Assembly: GCA_963675135.1 (NCBI GenBank)
Contig: OY776132.1
Span: 7,998,001-8,062,000, forward strand
Direction of reading: 5' to 3'
Source: Galeopsis tetrahit
Lineage: Eukaryota; Streptophyta; Magnoliopsida; Lamiales; Lamiaceae
DNA: 64,000 bases
Each line of letters starts with the position of its first letter. Within the stretch, counting starts at the first letter, position 1. Positions 11,906 through 25,700 of this stretch are shown one piece after another. Made by a program: the position numbers and the translations under genes. Under the pieces are notes generated by a model. The model did no database searches. It was not told the DNA's origin and saw only the letters and a program-made list of their open reading frames with translations.

Positions 11906-13934
11906 TATATATATAAATTTCAGCAGACAATTTTTTAAACAAATTGACATTACAACTATGAACAACAAATTCATCAGATGCGGGAATTATATATCAACTG
12001 GGTTGGGGTTATACCATACGACTAATACGAGGAATGACACAATCTTTTTATTGAAACATTACAAAATAAAGGCTAAGGGTGTGTTTGCTTGCCATTAAGT
12101 TCAATCTCACAAGGTAGAATAACAAATTTAGTCTTTTTCTGTATAAATCAAAATCAAGCACAATTTGAAGGGAAAAAACCTCAATAGCTCAACCACAACC
12201 ATGAAAACCATCAAAATTAAGCGGCTATTCAAATTGATACCCACGATTCAGAAATAAACGAGACATACCCATTTTCAGAATCAACACTATCAAAATGAAA
12301 AATAACACAAGACCTATAAGCATAAACAAAATAAGACAAATCATCTATCAAAATGAAAAATAAGATAACTTTAAATCACAACCCATCAACTTAAATTAAC
12401 ATACGGTTATTAAGGCAAGAAAACCACTGAGTGAACATATTAAATTTACTAAAGTATTGAAACGAAATATATTACGCCATCAAAATAAAAAATAAGAACT
12501 AGAGACTATGGTATTATAGCCAAAAAATCAATAATAGGGATGTAAATGAGCCGAGTAGTACTGAGCACGAACTCGAGTGCAAAACTAGATGGTCGAATCG
12601 AGCTCAATCGAGTTCAGATTTTTGGTAAATGATAAATGACTCTTAAATATTTGGTGAATATCAGTCATTGATCAAATCAAGAATTCCCTTCATTATGTCT
12701 TTCCTTAACAATTATGTCTACCCAAACAACTCATGACAAATTAACAAATTCATCTCTAGTGTTAAGGCGCTCCTTAATATTAGGGTTAATTTGTTAAGTT
12801 GACAATCACATAGAGTTATAAGGGTGCGAGAAAACTCTCAATTTCAACATGGAAGTAACTACTAATTTTGCAATAACATGTTTCCTTTGCAAATAATTCT
12901 CAAGCATTCAGTTTTCAAGTTTAAACATTAAAGTAATATCTTTGAATTCCTACAGAGAAGAGAGATAACTCACAATGATGTTTTGATTGAAAAAAGCTCT
13001 GAAATATACAGGTGAATGTGCTCTTCTGGTTGCAATGCTGCCTATTAGCACAAATTCGCGTAAATCAATTAATGTGCACATGGAAAATGGCCTACTTTAT
13101 AGTTCAAAATCCGTAAATTAAAACAATAGGGTAGTTAAAAATCATTCTATTGTGTCAAGTTGTCATAGCTAAATGAGTCCCCTTCAAAATATTAGATATT
13201 TTTATAAATGAACAAAGTTTAATCTAATAAAAATCATTTGGTATTATTTAAAGACAGAACCATGTAATTCTTAATTTGCTATATTTTCAATTCACTGTTC
13301 ACTAAAACCAAACATCCAAAGTGGCACCTCATGCAATTTATGGAAGAACCATTAAATAAAAACTAGTACATCAATCAAATTGGGGATTCGGAAGAGAACG
13401 ACAAGCATATAAGCAAATATAAGTCACCATCAAGGCACATATTGTAAATCCCACATTTAGTCTTAAAATCACATGCCTCAATTAAAAGAACATACATATT
13501 CACTTAGGCACCTCCATCACTTAGCGAATTATAATCTGAATTAGAGTGCATCATCCACAACTATCCACATCAGAACCCTAACTACTTGCCAATGTCCACA
13601 ACTAACCACACCAGACCCCTAATCACTTGCCAATGTCCATATACAAAGTGAAAAATATAATGATAGACATCCATTTCAGTTGAATTTCAATACAAATTCA
13701 TTTCATATCGTAAGTGAAAAATCGAGTTGCATTTAACAAGGTACATAGTAATTGCTTTGTTGATTTTGAATAATCCACAAATTGGATGCACACAGAATTA
13801 GTTTTCAACTCCATCTCTAATAAAACTAGGGATGACTAAAGAATATATAAAAATTGGTGGAGAAACATATATAATTTAGACTATACCTGATTTGAAGTAA
13901 AGCTTCATAGCTAAGTGAAAAAGGACTGGTCGTT
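11906..13934. other. CACTA interior, no clear gene
   Basis: AT-rich sequence. At 12538-12620 gggatgtaaatgagccgag resembles the terminus of an hAT-type MITE, but no partner end was found. No coding region can be supported. Confidence 0.5.
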
Positions 13935-14023
13935 TTACTCCTGCTTGACTGCATCAGTAATGGCAACAAACTCTGTTAAACGGGGTGCTTTAGCCCTATG
14001 GGGATCTTGAGATTTAGAATAGA
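13935..14023 (-). pseudogene. Captured terminal exon, unidentified protein
   Basis: On the minus strand an acceptor (aatttcag) is followed by an open stretch reading PHRAKAPRLTEFVAITDAV and ending KQE-stop. A possible 15-nt mini-exon flanked by ctag and gtaat lies upstream near 14121-14135. The base composition and codon use look like coding sequence, unlike the AT-rich surroundings. I do not recognise the family. It may be a captured host exon or part of an accessory CACTA gene. Confidence 0.4.
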
Positions 14024-16149
14024 CTGAAATTAAAAATAACAAAATTTCTTTGATGTTTATACAAAGAATAAGCAAGTTGACAGAGAAAAAATAGATTGAC
14101 ATAACAACAATATTATATTACCTGATGTTCTACTGACTAGGGATAAGTTTATAATTAAGTAAAATTTAGAAGTCCCTTTTTTTTTAAAATATTAACTCAA
14201 AGATTTTCATTACTTGTTTAGTCAAAGAAAAGTTAGAATCGAGTACAAAAAAGATAAGATTTATGAAGATGCATTTCTTAGGGACATTTCAAACACTTTC
14301 AAGGTTTGTCATTAAAAGTCTCACATATATCATAATCACATATAAGCATAAACCTATATGACTTTCCAGTGATTTCAATAATCATTAGAAGATCAAAATT
14401 AGGACTCAAACACAGAAGTAGGCTCGGAACACAACATTCACGCCATAAAATCTTAGGAAAACTCATCCCAATAATACACCAGAAATTTTGAACCACCAAC
14501 AAAATACACATAGTAAAGGCAATTTATCTATAAATTAAAGCATCGTAAGAGACAGAGAAATTATGTACACGCAGAGTGGATTGAGAGATGGTTCAGTTTC
14601 AGACTACGTACTCCTCGTCGCAGGATAAAGATTGAGAAAAAATGTTTCGTAGATCTAGTGAAATTAATATTTTCCCATTCAGTTTTGAATCCAATATTGT
14701 CGACGCTTATGGAGGTTCGGGTGAGAGTTCTTAGAGATATAGGGAATAAGAGAGGAGAGGAATGAAACAATCTCAAATAAAAATGGACAATTTACACAGA
14801 TCTACCTCAGTGCGCACCAAAGTTTTTCTGTTTGATGTTAGTACAGATGAGAATGGTGGGATAATCAAGCGAATGAGGAGGGTTTTTTCTTAAATCAAGT
14901 GCTATGAGGGTTACTGAAATTCTTTCCATAATCATTTCATATTCTATTTTTTATGGAATCTTCTCAATTAATTTTGAAAACTTCTAAATAAATTGAAAAA
15001 CCGCCAACTAAAATAATTTGGCTCTCAATTTTATTTTATTTTAACCAGAATTTTTCGTTTTTTTAGATGCTCTTAAATTTAACTCTACTGGCCTAGTATA
15101 TTTTTAAAATTTGGGCACTCCCTTATTTCAATAGCAATTTTTGTATACAATTAGAATTTAAGTGATTGTTAAATTGAATTTGTAATCTGGAGTAATACTT
15201 GGATGCAATTAGTTGTACTTGTACAATTTAAATTGAATTTAAATTAATGGGTCAAATGTTGAATTAAAAATTAAATTATGTAAATTGAACACTAAAATTC
15301 AAGTGTATCTATACACTCAATTGCATAGGAGATTTTTTCGGCAATTTAATATGACCCTAGTTTTTTTTTTTAGATTTGTAATAAGAAAAAATTCAACTCT
15401 AACAATTAAGTAATTTTGTATGATTGTGAATATCTACTTGTGAAATGTATGTCAAACCATGCTGAAATGTGTAAAATATGGTCTTTAATTAGCTAAAATG
15501 TTAGTGATTACCGTTAAAATCATAATTATAAATTGTGAAATGTTAGACACGAGGTATAAATATTATAGATAACTGTGAAAAATTACAAATATGTGTAAAA
15601 TATGGTCTTTCAATACTTTACTATTCTCAATTTATATCAAACGTTTATTCATGTGTCACATAGTAATTAATGTGTTAAATAATAACTTCTCCAATGTCCG
15701 ATCACGTAAATTATTATTCTAATTAAAATATTACATTACGTGAGAAAATTTTAATTTATTATCATTAAATTTAAAAAATAATCATTAAAATTATTATACA
15801 ATATTAATTCTATTTATAATCAGTGCAAAATGCATATAATCTCATATTATTATAAGTATGTTCTGACAAGATCATAAGTATATTCTTAAAAGTACAAACT
15901 ATAGTATATACTAAATTACTAATGTATTTTATATAAATATAAGAAAACAATTTAAAGATAAAACAAATTTATCACTAAATATATATCCAGAAAAAATTGG
16001 CGCTCGTAGGAAATAAAAAAGGCGCGGTATGAGAAAATGGATTTGAGGAAGGCGGGTAAGTGTTGAGGAAACCTAAATTCCTAAATCCTAATCCTAATCC
16101 TAAATCTCAATTCTTTTGCACAAACCGAATGAAACGATCATCCCAATTC

Positions 16150-18955
16150 ACAACACGTAAATTCTAGAACCCTTTTGTGTCGACGTGTCTTGTGCCGATC
16201 TTTCGCCTACCACCAACGTTTTCTGCAATTTGTGTTCATGTCTCTGGTACTGTTCGGCGTTGGCTTTCTTGAAGGATCATGCCTGGGGTTCCACACAGAC
16301 GCCCGCTCTTTTTTTCACAAACATCCTTGCGGTCGCGTCTCCCCCCACCTATGTCGGTGTCCAGCCCTGTGCCGCTCGCGCGCCCTTAGTTATCACAGTT
16401 GATGCTCGCTATTCTTCGTCAAGAAATCGTCGACCGTCGTAATTCTGTTAAGTTTCTGCTAATTCTTGGAGGTTAATTCTTCGATTCTTGCTAATTCTAC
16501 TGAGTTGGATAATTCTTGGATTATTGCAAAAGTTTCTATTTATCCGGTTGTTTGTGTTGATTCTGCTAATTCTTAGATTAATTAATGTCTCAATGTTATG
16601 GTGTATTAGTTGAAAATCACCAAATTCTCCAATTCCATAAACCACACTATCCTTCTTTTGGCACCAGTCATTACGAAGCCCAGAATAAAATCTAATTTAA
16701 TTTACATGCCTTTGAATTATTTTGATCTAGTCATAAGGAAGAGTATTGATATTTCTATCCTTTGAATTATTTTGCTCTAGTAGTAAGGAAGTGTATTGGT
16801 ATTTCTTAAAATGAGAAAGAAGGGGATGAATTGTCTTCTAGTGGTAACCTATGGTAGTGAGGACTATCCTTTTAAACACATTCGAAGAAACCAGTATCAA
16901 TCTTGAAGCTTGTCCTGGAACTCTGGCTTCATCAGAAGTTGCAGAAAACTAGTTGAAGGAGCAAACCCCAGAGAATCTACTGCTGCCCAACTGTCATGCA
17001 AATTATGTAGCAAGTATATTTACAATAAGCTTTGGTATTCTTTTCACTTAACTAGTATTTTATTGCAAGAAACTTATTTTTGTTTTTTGTTGTATTTCAG
17101 AACCTTCCCTTATGAGAATGCTCTGCAATCTCATACGAAGGCTAAGCATTAAAGCAAATGCAGATACATAATGAAGATTCATGATCTGCTGTTGAACTAC
17201 TTTTTTATTGGGTAATCTCCAATGAAAAATAATATGGATCAGGATTTGATGGGCTTGGGAATGATCTGGAATCTCTGTTTTGCAAAATTCACCTAATTGT
17301 CATCGGATAAATCCAGTAATGAAACTAAGGGATAGTTGAGGGAGTGAGTTCATGTGAGAATATAGGCAGATCATTATATTAATTTATTATACTTGATCTA
17401 TATGTTTCTGTGTTTCTAATAGTCTATTATATGTTCAAAATATGTTTGTCTAATCCTCTCTAAAAAGTCACGGAGTAATTGTCCTAATAGTTGAACTCTC
17501 ATAACGTAAGACTTTTATGGTGTTTCTCTTTGCTTTAATGAAATAAGTGTTTTATTCAAATTCTGAATGTTGCTCAGTCGCTCTCTACTCTTGTGTTTTA
17601 TCCAGAAGAGATTAAACAGAAGCAACAAGAATTAAGGTAACCTTGTTGGAGATATTTAAATTTCTTCCCACCTTCTCTTGAAGGTTAAATTTCTCTATGC
17701 TTCTTGCTTGTTCATATAGGCATATTAGTAATATTAGCTTCTTGTCATTCAATAATGCAGCAAGATGTTGGGGAATTAGTCGTAATGTGGCATTTTCTTG
17801 AATAATATTGTAGTCTATGAACCCTATAGATATTCCAAATTATTTTTCCCTCTATTTTTTACCATTTTTGAATTTGTTGGTGGGGTCACCTGTAGTTTCC
17901 TACCGTGTTCCATACTCCAGGTGAGGCCTCTATAGCATGTTAGAATTTTTTGTGCATTTATTTATTATGTTTTCTGGCTATGCTCTCCCACTCATTGTAT
18001 TTCAAGGAGCAAGAAGCTCGCAAAAATAAAGAAGAGGAAGAAAAACTATTGAAAAGAGAGAGAGAAGGTAAGCATCAACTTGTTTAAAACCCGTTAATTA
18101 TTTAAAACCCTTTGTAAGTTCTTTCTTTTCTCTACCTCGTTGCTTCTCTTTGCTTTTACTTGAGTGAATTTGGAAATTTGTATCAGCCTACAATTTTCTG
18201 AATTACTAATTTTGTGTGTTCTAGGAATTTGGTTCTTTAGCTAGAAAAGCAGTGGATCATCAGCCTCTGTTTTGATTTTACAAGTGAATGCAAAAGTTTT
18301 TACTAACTCTTCTTGCTTTCTTTGTTGCTCCCGACTCTGCAGACGGGGTTTTTGGGGGTGGTGTAACGATTGGTGTTGCTGAAGCCTTTGTGAGTATTGC
18401 AAAGTTTGACAGTTTCTTTCATTTGTTCATACTTTTTTTATTGATGTATTGGTTATCGATGCTTTTCACTTTAACTGGTCGGATCATATTCAGTCTTACA
18501 TCTAAGGTAACTCTCTTAGCAACACATAGTGGATGGCAAATCATCAGTAAGAAAGGAAAAATTGCCCGTCAAAATATCCAGAGGAAGCCCGAGCTTGTTT
18601 AAAATTGACTTTAGAAGAATAATGAATTTGAGAAAACAATAGATGTGCCAACAAATGGCTCACACTCTAAAATTAATGGAATATATGAGAAGCCACTAAA
18701 TTATATTTCTATTTATAGTTCTAGTAGAAGTATATGAACTTCTCTTAATAGACATATTATAAAGTTTTTATTTTTTCTGTTATTTTTTTCCTTTTCCTAA
18801 TTAGTATCTCTTAATCTTTTTTTATAAACACAAAACTATCAAAGGTGTGATGTTTGATTTCTAACTCAATATAAGGCATATGTTTTGATTATATTTACAG
18901 TGCCGAGAGTGCGAGTGAAGGTTCAAGTGAAGGCTGTGATAGAGATTCTCAAACC
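16150..18955 (+). pseudogene. Captured gene with single C2H2 zinc finger and coiled coil
   Basis: A GC-richer first block (16150-16441) resembles a 5' exon or UTR. The exon ending at 17008 (donor gtatat) joins to one starting at 17101 (acceptor tatttcag). Together they encode CKLCSKTFPYENALQSH then TKAKH and a stop. This is a C2H2 finger with spacing C-x2-C-x12-H-x4-H. Further exon-like blocks with consensus borders follow: 17606-17636, 18007-18067 (Glu/Lys/Arg-rich, EARKNKEEEEKLLKRERE) and 18901-18955. The stop after the finger means these later blocks are not translated with it in the simplest model. The parent gene was not recognised. It lies inside a CACTA element, so it is probably transduplicated host sequence. 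Confidence 0.45.
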
Positions 18956-20589
18956 GTAAGTTTCGCTCAATTAGTTGTTTACATGCACCAGTGACCCCAT
19001 GTTTGACATTTAAAATTTTTATCCATCAATGTGCAAATAATGATCATTCTCTCAGTAGATACATTTTTTTAAAAAAACTAATTTTTTTGTGCATCACAAC
19101 TGATCAGATTTAACTTGTATATTAGTTGGATATTCAGCAGTTTAGCTTCTTTATGTTCCTGTATCTATCCAAGCCTAGCTATTTACATTTGATCTATTAA
19201 TCCAGTTGTGAAAATTTAAACATGATATAGAATATTGCCATGAATTTGTATTTTTATAAGCAATGGAATGTCCACGTTGATGGCTAGATCTTTATATTAA
19301 AGTTATAAGCATTGCAGTATTTTATTGCATCTATACTGAATTTTCATTGTTTGGGGGCAAAATGAAAGACATTTATATTAAATGTGCACTCTGCAAACAC
19401 TTCACCATGGTATATGTGTTTGTGTTGGTGATGATCACGAAACTTTAGAATTTGGATATAGGTTTTAGTCATGTATGCATATTGCTCTTGTTGAAATATA
19501 CGACATGCATGTTATATTCTTACTTTATCGGTGCATATTAAAACATGTTTATGTGTGTGCCTTTATATATCAATAGTTCTTCAATCTTGGTTTCTTTATC
19601 TCTCAGTGGAGTATTAGCTTTTTATGCTACTTCTGAATTCTGATTAAGTCGAATTATTTTTCCCAATGAATTTGTTCCTAACGTTTAAATTTTTAAATTT
19701 GGTTTATCATTTTTGGTAATTTTGCAAATTGGGTCATTTTTATTAAAGAGTTTTGGATTTTCATAATGATTGAGTAATTTTTTAGGTTATGTTCCGTACA
19801 TGTTTAATTTCTTTTACGATTTTTGGTGATCCTCCCATAATGGAGGATAATTATGTTGTAGCAATTTTACTTTTGAACAAGATACATAATTTATAGATAT
19901 CTCAGTATTATGTTAATGTATGAGATTTTAACCATTAGTTTACTATTATGATTATAAAATTTGATAAAATTATTAATATATTTACTTTTCTATTAATATA
20001 ATTTTATATCTTCCATTGAATATATATATATAATTAATGAATTTTAAAAGATTGAAAGAATATATATATATATATATATATAATTAATGAATTTTAAAAG
20101 ATTGAAAGTGTTACAAATTCTTTAATAAGTTATATTTTTTAAGTTATATTTATTTTAGTTTTATTATCTAGCTTAGTAGGTACGTGGAAAGAATGTTTAG
20201 TAGATAAGTGTCTAATATATTTGAACTACTGTAGAGGTTGCATGTTACGTGAGTATTTATTATATCTTATACTAATATTTTATGTAAAATTATGTTTTAA
20301 AATTATTTATACTATTGAATTGGAATTATATATTAGATAATTATTTTAAAATTTTAATATAAAGAAGTGTTTAATAAAACTGATATTCAAAATAATATAT
20401 AATTGATTTAGTTGGTAAACATAAATATTATATAAGAGGTACAGGTTTCAAACTTAAATTATTATTTTAAAAAAAAAGTTAAAACTATATTATCGAGATC
20501 AGATGGTACGAGTTTCTTATATACTTTAGATGTCAAAAGTTTGAATCTCGTAACCTCTTATTGATTGAATACATTATTTAATTTTGGGA
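18956..20589. other. CACTA interior, no gene seen
   Basis: AT-rich, no credible coding sequence. At 20028-20108 a block containing (ta)n and taattaatgaattttaaaag is duplicated in tandem. Confidence 0.6.
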
Positions 20590-21329
20590 CGAATATATTG
20601 AATTCGTCATTAAATACACTACTAATTCGTGATAAATTAAATTATTAATAACACAACAAAAAATGTCATAAATATAATTTTTTTAATGAATAAATCCAAA
20701 TTTGTCACGTTTGTGTAATAAATTATGATGAAATTCATTCGTCACAAAAAAATATTATGGAATTTATGACTGTCTTGTGCAAAATGTGACAAATGATTAT
20801 TAATCGTCACCATATATAAATATTGGTGACGAAAAAATATGTCACTAATTATTCTGAACAATTAATGACGAAACATAATTTCGTCATGAATATAATATAT
20901 TATATGACTAATATGATCGTCACTAAATAAGCCGAATATCGTTGCCAAATAATATTACGACGAAATAATTGTGTCACTAATTATTTCGAATAATTAATGA
21001 CAAAACATAGCATCGTCACAAAAATATTATTTTTCATGACATAGCACATTGTCGTCAATTACTATAAATTTTGTCGCCAAATTTTTTAGTGACAAATTTC
21101 TTAGTGCTGTCACGAATTTTTCAAATTGGTGACGAAAACAATTATTATTGGTAACAAAATAATATTTCGTCACGAATAAAATTATTATTGGTGACAAAAT
21201 AAAGAGTTGTCACGGATTCTAATTATTAAGTGACGAAAAATTAAATTTGTCACCTTTGACTAACATATTGTGACGAATTTTGCGTCGTCACAAAAAAAAT
21301 CGTCATGTAAAGTGTAATTTCTTGTAGTG
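20590..21329. repeat. CACTA right subterminal repeat region
   Basis: Dense direct and inverted copies of gtgacgaaa/tttcgtcac, mirroring 10100-11090 and ending in the terminal inverted repeat. Confidence 0.85.
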
Positions 21330-21332
21330 AGA

Positions 21333-22077
21333 AGTGAAGAAAGAAAATGTTGCTGATTTTATTCGGGTCAATATCATTTTTAGATACGGGGTCCCTCGGT
21401 ACATCATCACCGATAATGGAAGATCGTTCAGTAACAGTCACATCGACAAACTTTGTGACAAGTTTGACTTCAAACAAAGGAAATCTTCCATGTACAACGC
21501 AACTGCTAATGGACTCGCTGAAGCTTTCAACAAGACCTTGTGCAACCTCTTGAAGAAAGTAGTCTCCAAGTCAAAGCGAGATTGGCATGAAAAGATGAAT
21601 GAAGCTCTATGGGCATATCGAACTACTTACAGAACACCTACACAAGCTACTCCCTACTCGTTGGTGTATGGTGTTGAAGCAGTTGTTCCCCTTGAGAAGC
21701 AGATTCCATCTCTAAGGATGACGATACAAGAAGGGCTGACGGAAGAAGAGAATGCACGTTTGCGTCTTGAAGAGTTGGAAGCCCTAGATGAGAAAAGATT
21801 GGAAGCACAACAAAGGCTCGAATGCTATCAAGCCCGCCTTTCTAGAATGTTTAACAAGAAAGTGAGGATACGTTCTTTTCAAGTTGGTGATTTGGTGCTT
21901 GCTGTGAGAAGGCCTATCGTAGTAACTCACCGTGTTGGGAATAAATTCTTACCTAAGTGGGATGGCCCATATGTTGTTAAAGAAGTTTACACAAACGACG
22001 CCTACAAGCTGATTTCTGAAGATGGCGTGAACATTGGTCCTATAAATGGGAAGTTTTTGAAACGCTACTACGCGTAA
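21333..22077 (+). pseudogene. Tat integrase, C-terminal part
   Basis: This continues the frame broken by the CACTA insertion. FRYGVPRYIITDNGRSF carries the second catalytic Asp and the Glu lies in NGLAEAFNKT, completing the D-D-E set with WGLDVVGP at about 9990. A basic C-terminal domain with FQVGDLVLAVRR and LPKWDGPYVVKEV follows, and the frame ends LKRYYA-stop. The integrase would insert element cDNA into the genome. The split makes it non-functional in this copy. Confidence 0.9.
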
Positions 22078-22090
22078 AGAAAACAAGTAC

Positions 22091-22222
22091 GCTCCATAAA
22101 CGCATGAGCCTAAACTGCTTGTCGCTCCAAGAACGCATGAGCCTAAACTGCTTGTTGCTCCACGATGCACGAGACTAAACTGCTTATTACTCCTGGTCCG
22201 CACGAGTATAAACTGTGTACGA
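22091..22222. repeat. 33-bp tandem repeat after pol
   Basis: About four units of roughly 33 bp (gctccataaacgcatgagcc...), the last two more diverged, with an echo at about 22336-22368. Tandem repeats in the 3' untranslated region are a recognised feature of Tat-type elements. Confidence 0.75.
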
Positions 22223-22746
22223 CAACCACCAAAGGTAAATACATGTGGTTAAACTGTTAACTTACTCCACTAAAGGCATTTTAAGTGGTTAAATACTTAA
22301 ATCCCTACTTTGTCTACAGTAGTTAAAGAATAGTCACTCCTGGCCCGCATGAGTATAAACTGTGAACGGTCCCCCCCAAAATATAAATCATATTTTGCTT
22401 GAACTACGTTATGACTTGATCCTCTTTAAAGAGGTACGTAGGCAACTTAGTATATTTCTAAGTACAGTCATAAGTTAAATCGAGTTGTTCGAGTAAGTCG
22501 GATCGATGAATACAAAAGTGACGAACATATGAAGCATGAAGAAAATAAAGAAGGAAGAAAGTGAAGGGGGCAATGCCCAAACCTCATTTTGCCTTAGATT
22601 TCCGGTTTTGTACTTCAATTTTGAAGAGGGGTGTACCTTTTCCCTTGACCCAGGTTTTATCCCTAAGGAGGGTTTTCCGAGGCAAGGTTTTAACGGCGCT
22701 CCGGCCTCTGGTTCGACATGTGAACTTATGGCTTTAGGGTTTTCTT

Positions 22747-25700
22747 TTATTCTTTCAAATGACGCACCTTATCCTTGACTTTTTGAAGCTTTGTTTGGAT
22801 AGCCTCGACTTGAGAAAAATTTTCAGCACGTTTCTCCTCAACCTCGTGAAGGGCATGCTTAACTTCGGTCAACCGTTGATTAAGAACCTCCTTAGGACAT
22901 CCATCGGAAGATTTAGACTTCATCCTATCATGAGCATCGACTCTCTCAAACAAGGATATCAAAGACGCCTCTATAGCCGGGAGTTCAGTTTGGGCATAAG
23001 TCTGTAACCTCGTGAATGCAATAAGCACTTCCTCTTTCATTGAAGATAAGAGGTTAATAGGGGTTCCCATGATTCTTGCTTGAAGAGCTTTCCATGTAGA
23101 CAAAACAAAGTCCCGTTCACGATCGAGAAAGAACTTATCACAGTGAAATACCGAAACTGCTTGAGTACACTGCTTCCCAACGTTGATAGGAGAAGAAGCT
23201 TTCAAAACCTTCACCGAAGACGATACTTCTTCCTCATATGATTCACAATCACTACCAAAGATGTTTACCATCGCCTGAAAAAGTAGACATGTGAACATGT
23301 TGGTCCCTGAGACGAGTGTAAGATCAGCTGACTTGATGTCTGCTGATTGTGTGGAAAATAAACTAACTTTTCAAAGTAACTAGTCCGCTGATTTCACTAG
23401 GGGCCTAGGACTAGTTAGTCGACTGATTAATTACTTATCGGAGTTAAGTGCGGAATTGTAGTGTGCCCATAAATATTATACTCGTCTATTTAATAAATAC
23501 AGTGTGTAAAACAGTTTATGCACAAATATGTATGAAAATACTTGAAATGTAAAGTGCAGAAATGTAAATAACACATTAATTTATAGTGGTTCGGATATAC
23601 GTTCCTACATCCACTCTCACGTCCTAACGTGATGTTTAATCTCTTTAATTTACCAAAAATTACAAGGGCCTTGTCCTTTATAGTCCCAAGGGTAGGACTT
23701 TGAGATCTGAGCCGTCCTAACAGCTACGGTCTCCACAAGTGATTGTAAGCACTTGCACTTCCCCACAAGTGATTGTAAGCACTTGCACTTGCACTCCACA
23801 AGTGATTATAGAGCACTTGGACTCTTTACAGTGACGAACACTCAACTTGACTTCTAGGGTTTTATGGTAGAAGGTGGGTTTTGTGTATATGAACTAGGTG
23901 AGAATTTCCCTTACAATCTGTTTTAGCCTCATGCTAGGATTGGGAAATTCTCTCTAAGCTATGGATATATATGAGTGGTTAAACTGGCTTAGATGGTATG
24001 AGTTCACTAACTGGGGATGAGGTGATGCGTGTTGAATCTTCATGAATGATTTTCTTGAGCTCTTCTTATTTATGGACTTTAAGCACTTTGCTCGACCTCT
24101 GCATCTCACACCTCTTCACATTCCCAATGATATATGGACTCATTTATATAGTGTTGATGTTTGAATGTTACCATTGGATGATAGCAATTCAAATCTCCAC
24201 TAATTGAGGAATTGACAATCTCTTGATTTGATATGATTGAATATTACCATTGTCATGTAATTTCAATCATATCTTTGACTTTCCTTTCTTGTGCACATAT
24301 CTTGTCAATCATTGATTTCAGCTGTGATTGGTCTTCCTTTAATTGTGTAAGAAGACTTCTACTCTGCTGGTAAGAAGACTTCTACTCTGCTGGTAAGAAG
24401 ACTTCACTCTGCTGGTAAGAAGACTTCTACTCTGCTGGTATAAGAAGACTTCTACTCTGCTGGTATAAGAAGACTTCTACTCTGCTGGTATAAGAAGACT
24501 TCTACTCTGCTGGTATAAGAAGACTTCTACTCTGCTGGTATAAGAGGACTTCTACTCTGCTTGTGTAAGATGACTTTTACTCTGCTGGTGTATACTCATC
24601 TTACTCTTACTCTTCTTGTCCTATAAGATGAGTTCAACTCATCTTACTAGGAGACTTCTGATCTTGGTCTTCTCTTCTCTTCTAGAGCATTGACATGTCT
24701 TCTCTTCTAACCAGAGTCCTATCTATTACAAGATGTATAATAAAGTTGTCTATACAATACAACTTATCCTATTACATGTTTGATTTGGTTTATCAAAACT
24801 AAACTAAGGATATTCATATCCCAACAATTTCCCCCTTTTTGATATAACCAAATCATCTAACACTAACTGAAGCAATAAAGAACAGACAGTACTAGAGTCC
24901 ATATAATAGTGCAGAAGAGTAAAAACAGAAGGCTTTTGTATGAGGACAATGAGAAGTTGTCATCAGATGAGATAACTAGATGTTATCTCCAAAAGCTAAA
25001 AAGATGAGTTTTATTAATATTGCACTTTACAAGCACGGACTCACCTAATCAGCTATTACAAAGGTCTTCTTATCTACTCTTCAGCTGATATGTTGCAAAT
25101 CAGGCGACTTCCAATTAAGCTCTTCTTGCCTTCAGGTCTTCTAACAACTTGATCATCTTGATCTCCTCTTCTTGCTCATACGCATGTAAATCCAGATAGG
25201 GCTAGAACTCAGCTGAGCTGATGTTCCCCCTTAGTTGTTGACCTGTTCTTAACACACAATAATCCAAATACATGCACGTATGATTTTTATGAAAACAGAA
25301 TGCATGCAAAACAGTTTTTAAAAAATGGATCTATTCAGGTGACCATTGAAAACAGTAAAACGTGTTTTTGATGGCTCAAACGATGGAATTTGGCTAAAAA
25401 GCATTACACATCACTGCAAAGCAGTGAGTTCGATTCAAAACATCAATTCCACTTTAAAAAGTGTACTCACACGTTAAATTCTGAAAACAACAGAAAAAGT
25501 GCAGATTTTCGAAAATAAAAAATTCAAAGCAATGGTCTTTTGAACACACGGCTCTGATACCACTTGTTGGTCCCTGAGACGAGTGTAAGATCAGCTGACT
25601 TGATGTCTGCTGATTGTGTGGAAAATAAACTAACTCTTCAAAGTAACTAGTCCGCTGATTTCACTAGGGGCCTAGGACTAGTTAGTCGACTGATTAATTA

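Larger units (their letters stand above)
10087..21329. mobile_element. CACTA (En/Spm) transposon inserted in Tat integrase
   Basis: The left end is CACTACAAGAAATTTGAG and the right end is the inverted AATTTCTTGTAGTG. A 3-bp target duplication, AGA, sits at 10084-10086 and 21330-21332. Removing the element and one AGA restores an open integrase frame across the junction. Subterminal regions are dense in gtgacgaaa/tttcgtcac motifs, as in CACTA elements. Length is 11,243 bp. I find only a decayed piece of a CACTA-type protein and no complete transposase, so it is probably non-autonomous. It carries gene-like exons on both strands. Confidence 0.92.

Noticed and set aside
16078..16112. Interstitial telomere repeat (cctaatcctaatcctaa)
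   Set aside because: Units do not match the plant telomere heptamer and number only three or four.
21949..22203. 84-codon minus-strand frame
   Set aside because: It overlaps the integrase C-terminus and the 33-bp tandem repeat and has repetitive content only.
24347..24595. CRISPR-like direct repeats
   Set aside because: Repeats are contiguous without unique spacers, lie in an LTR and the genome is eukaryotic.
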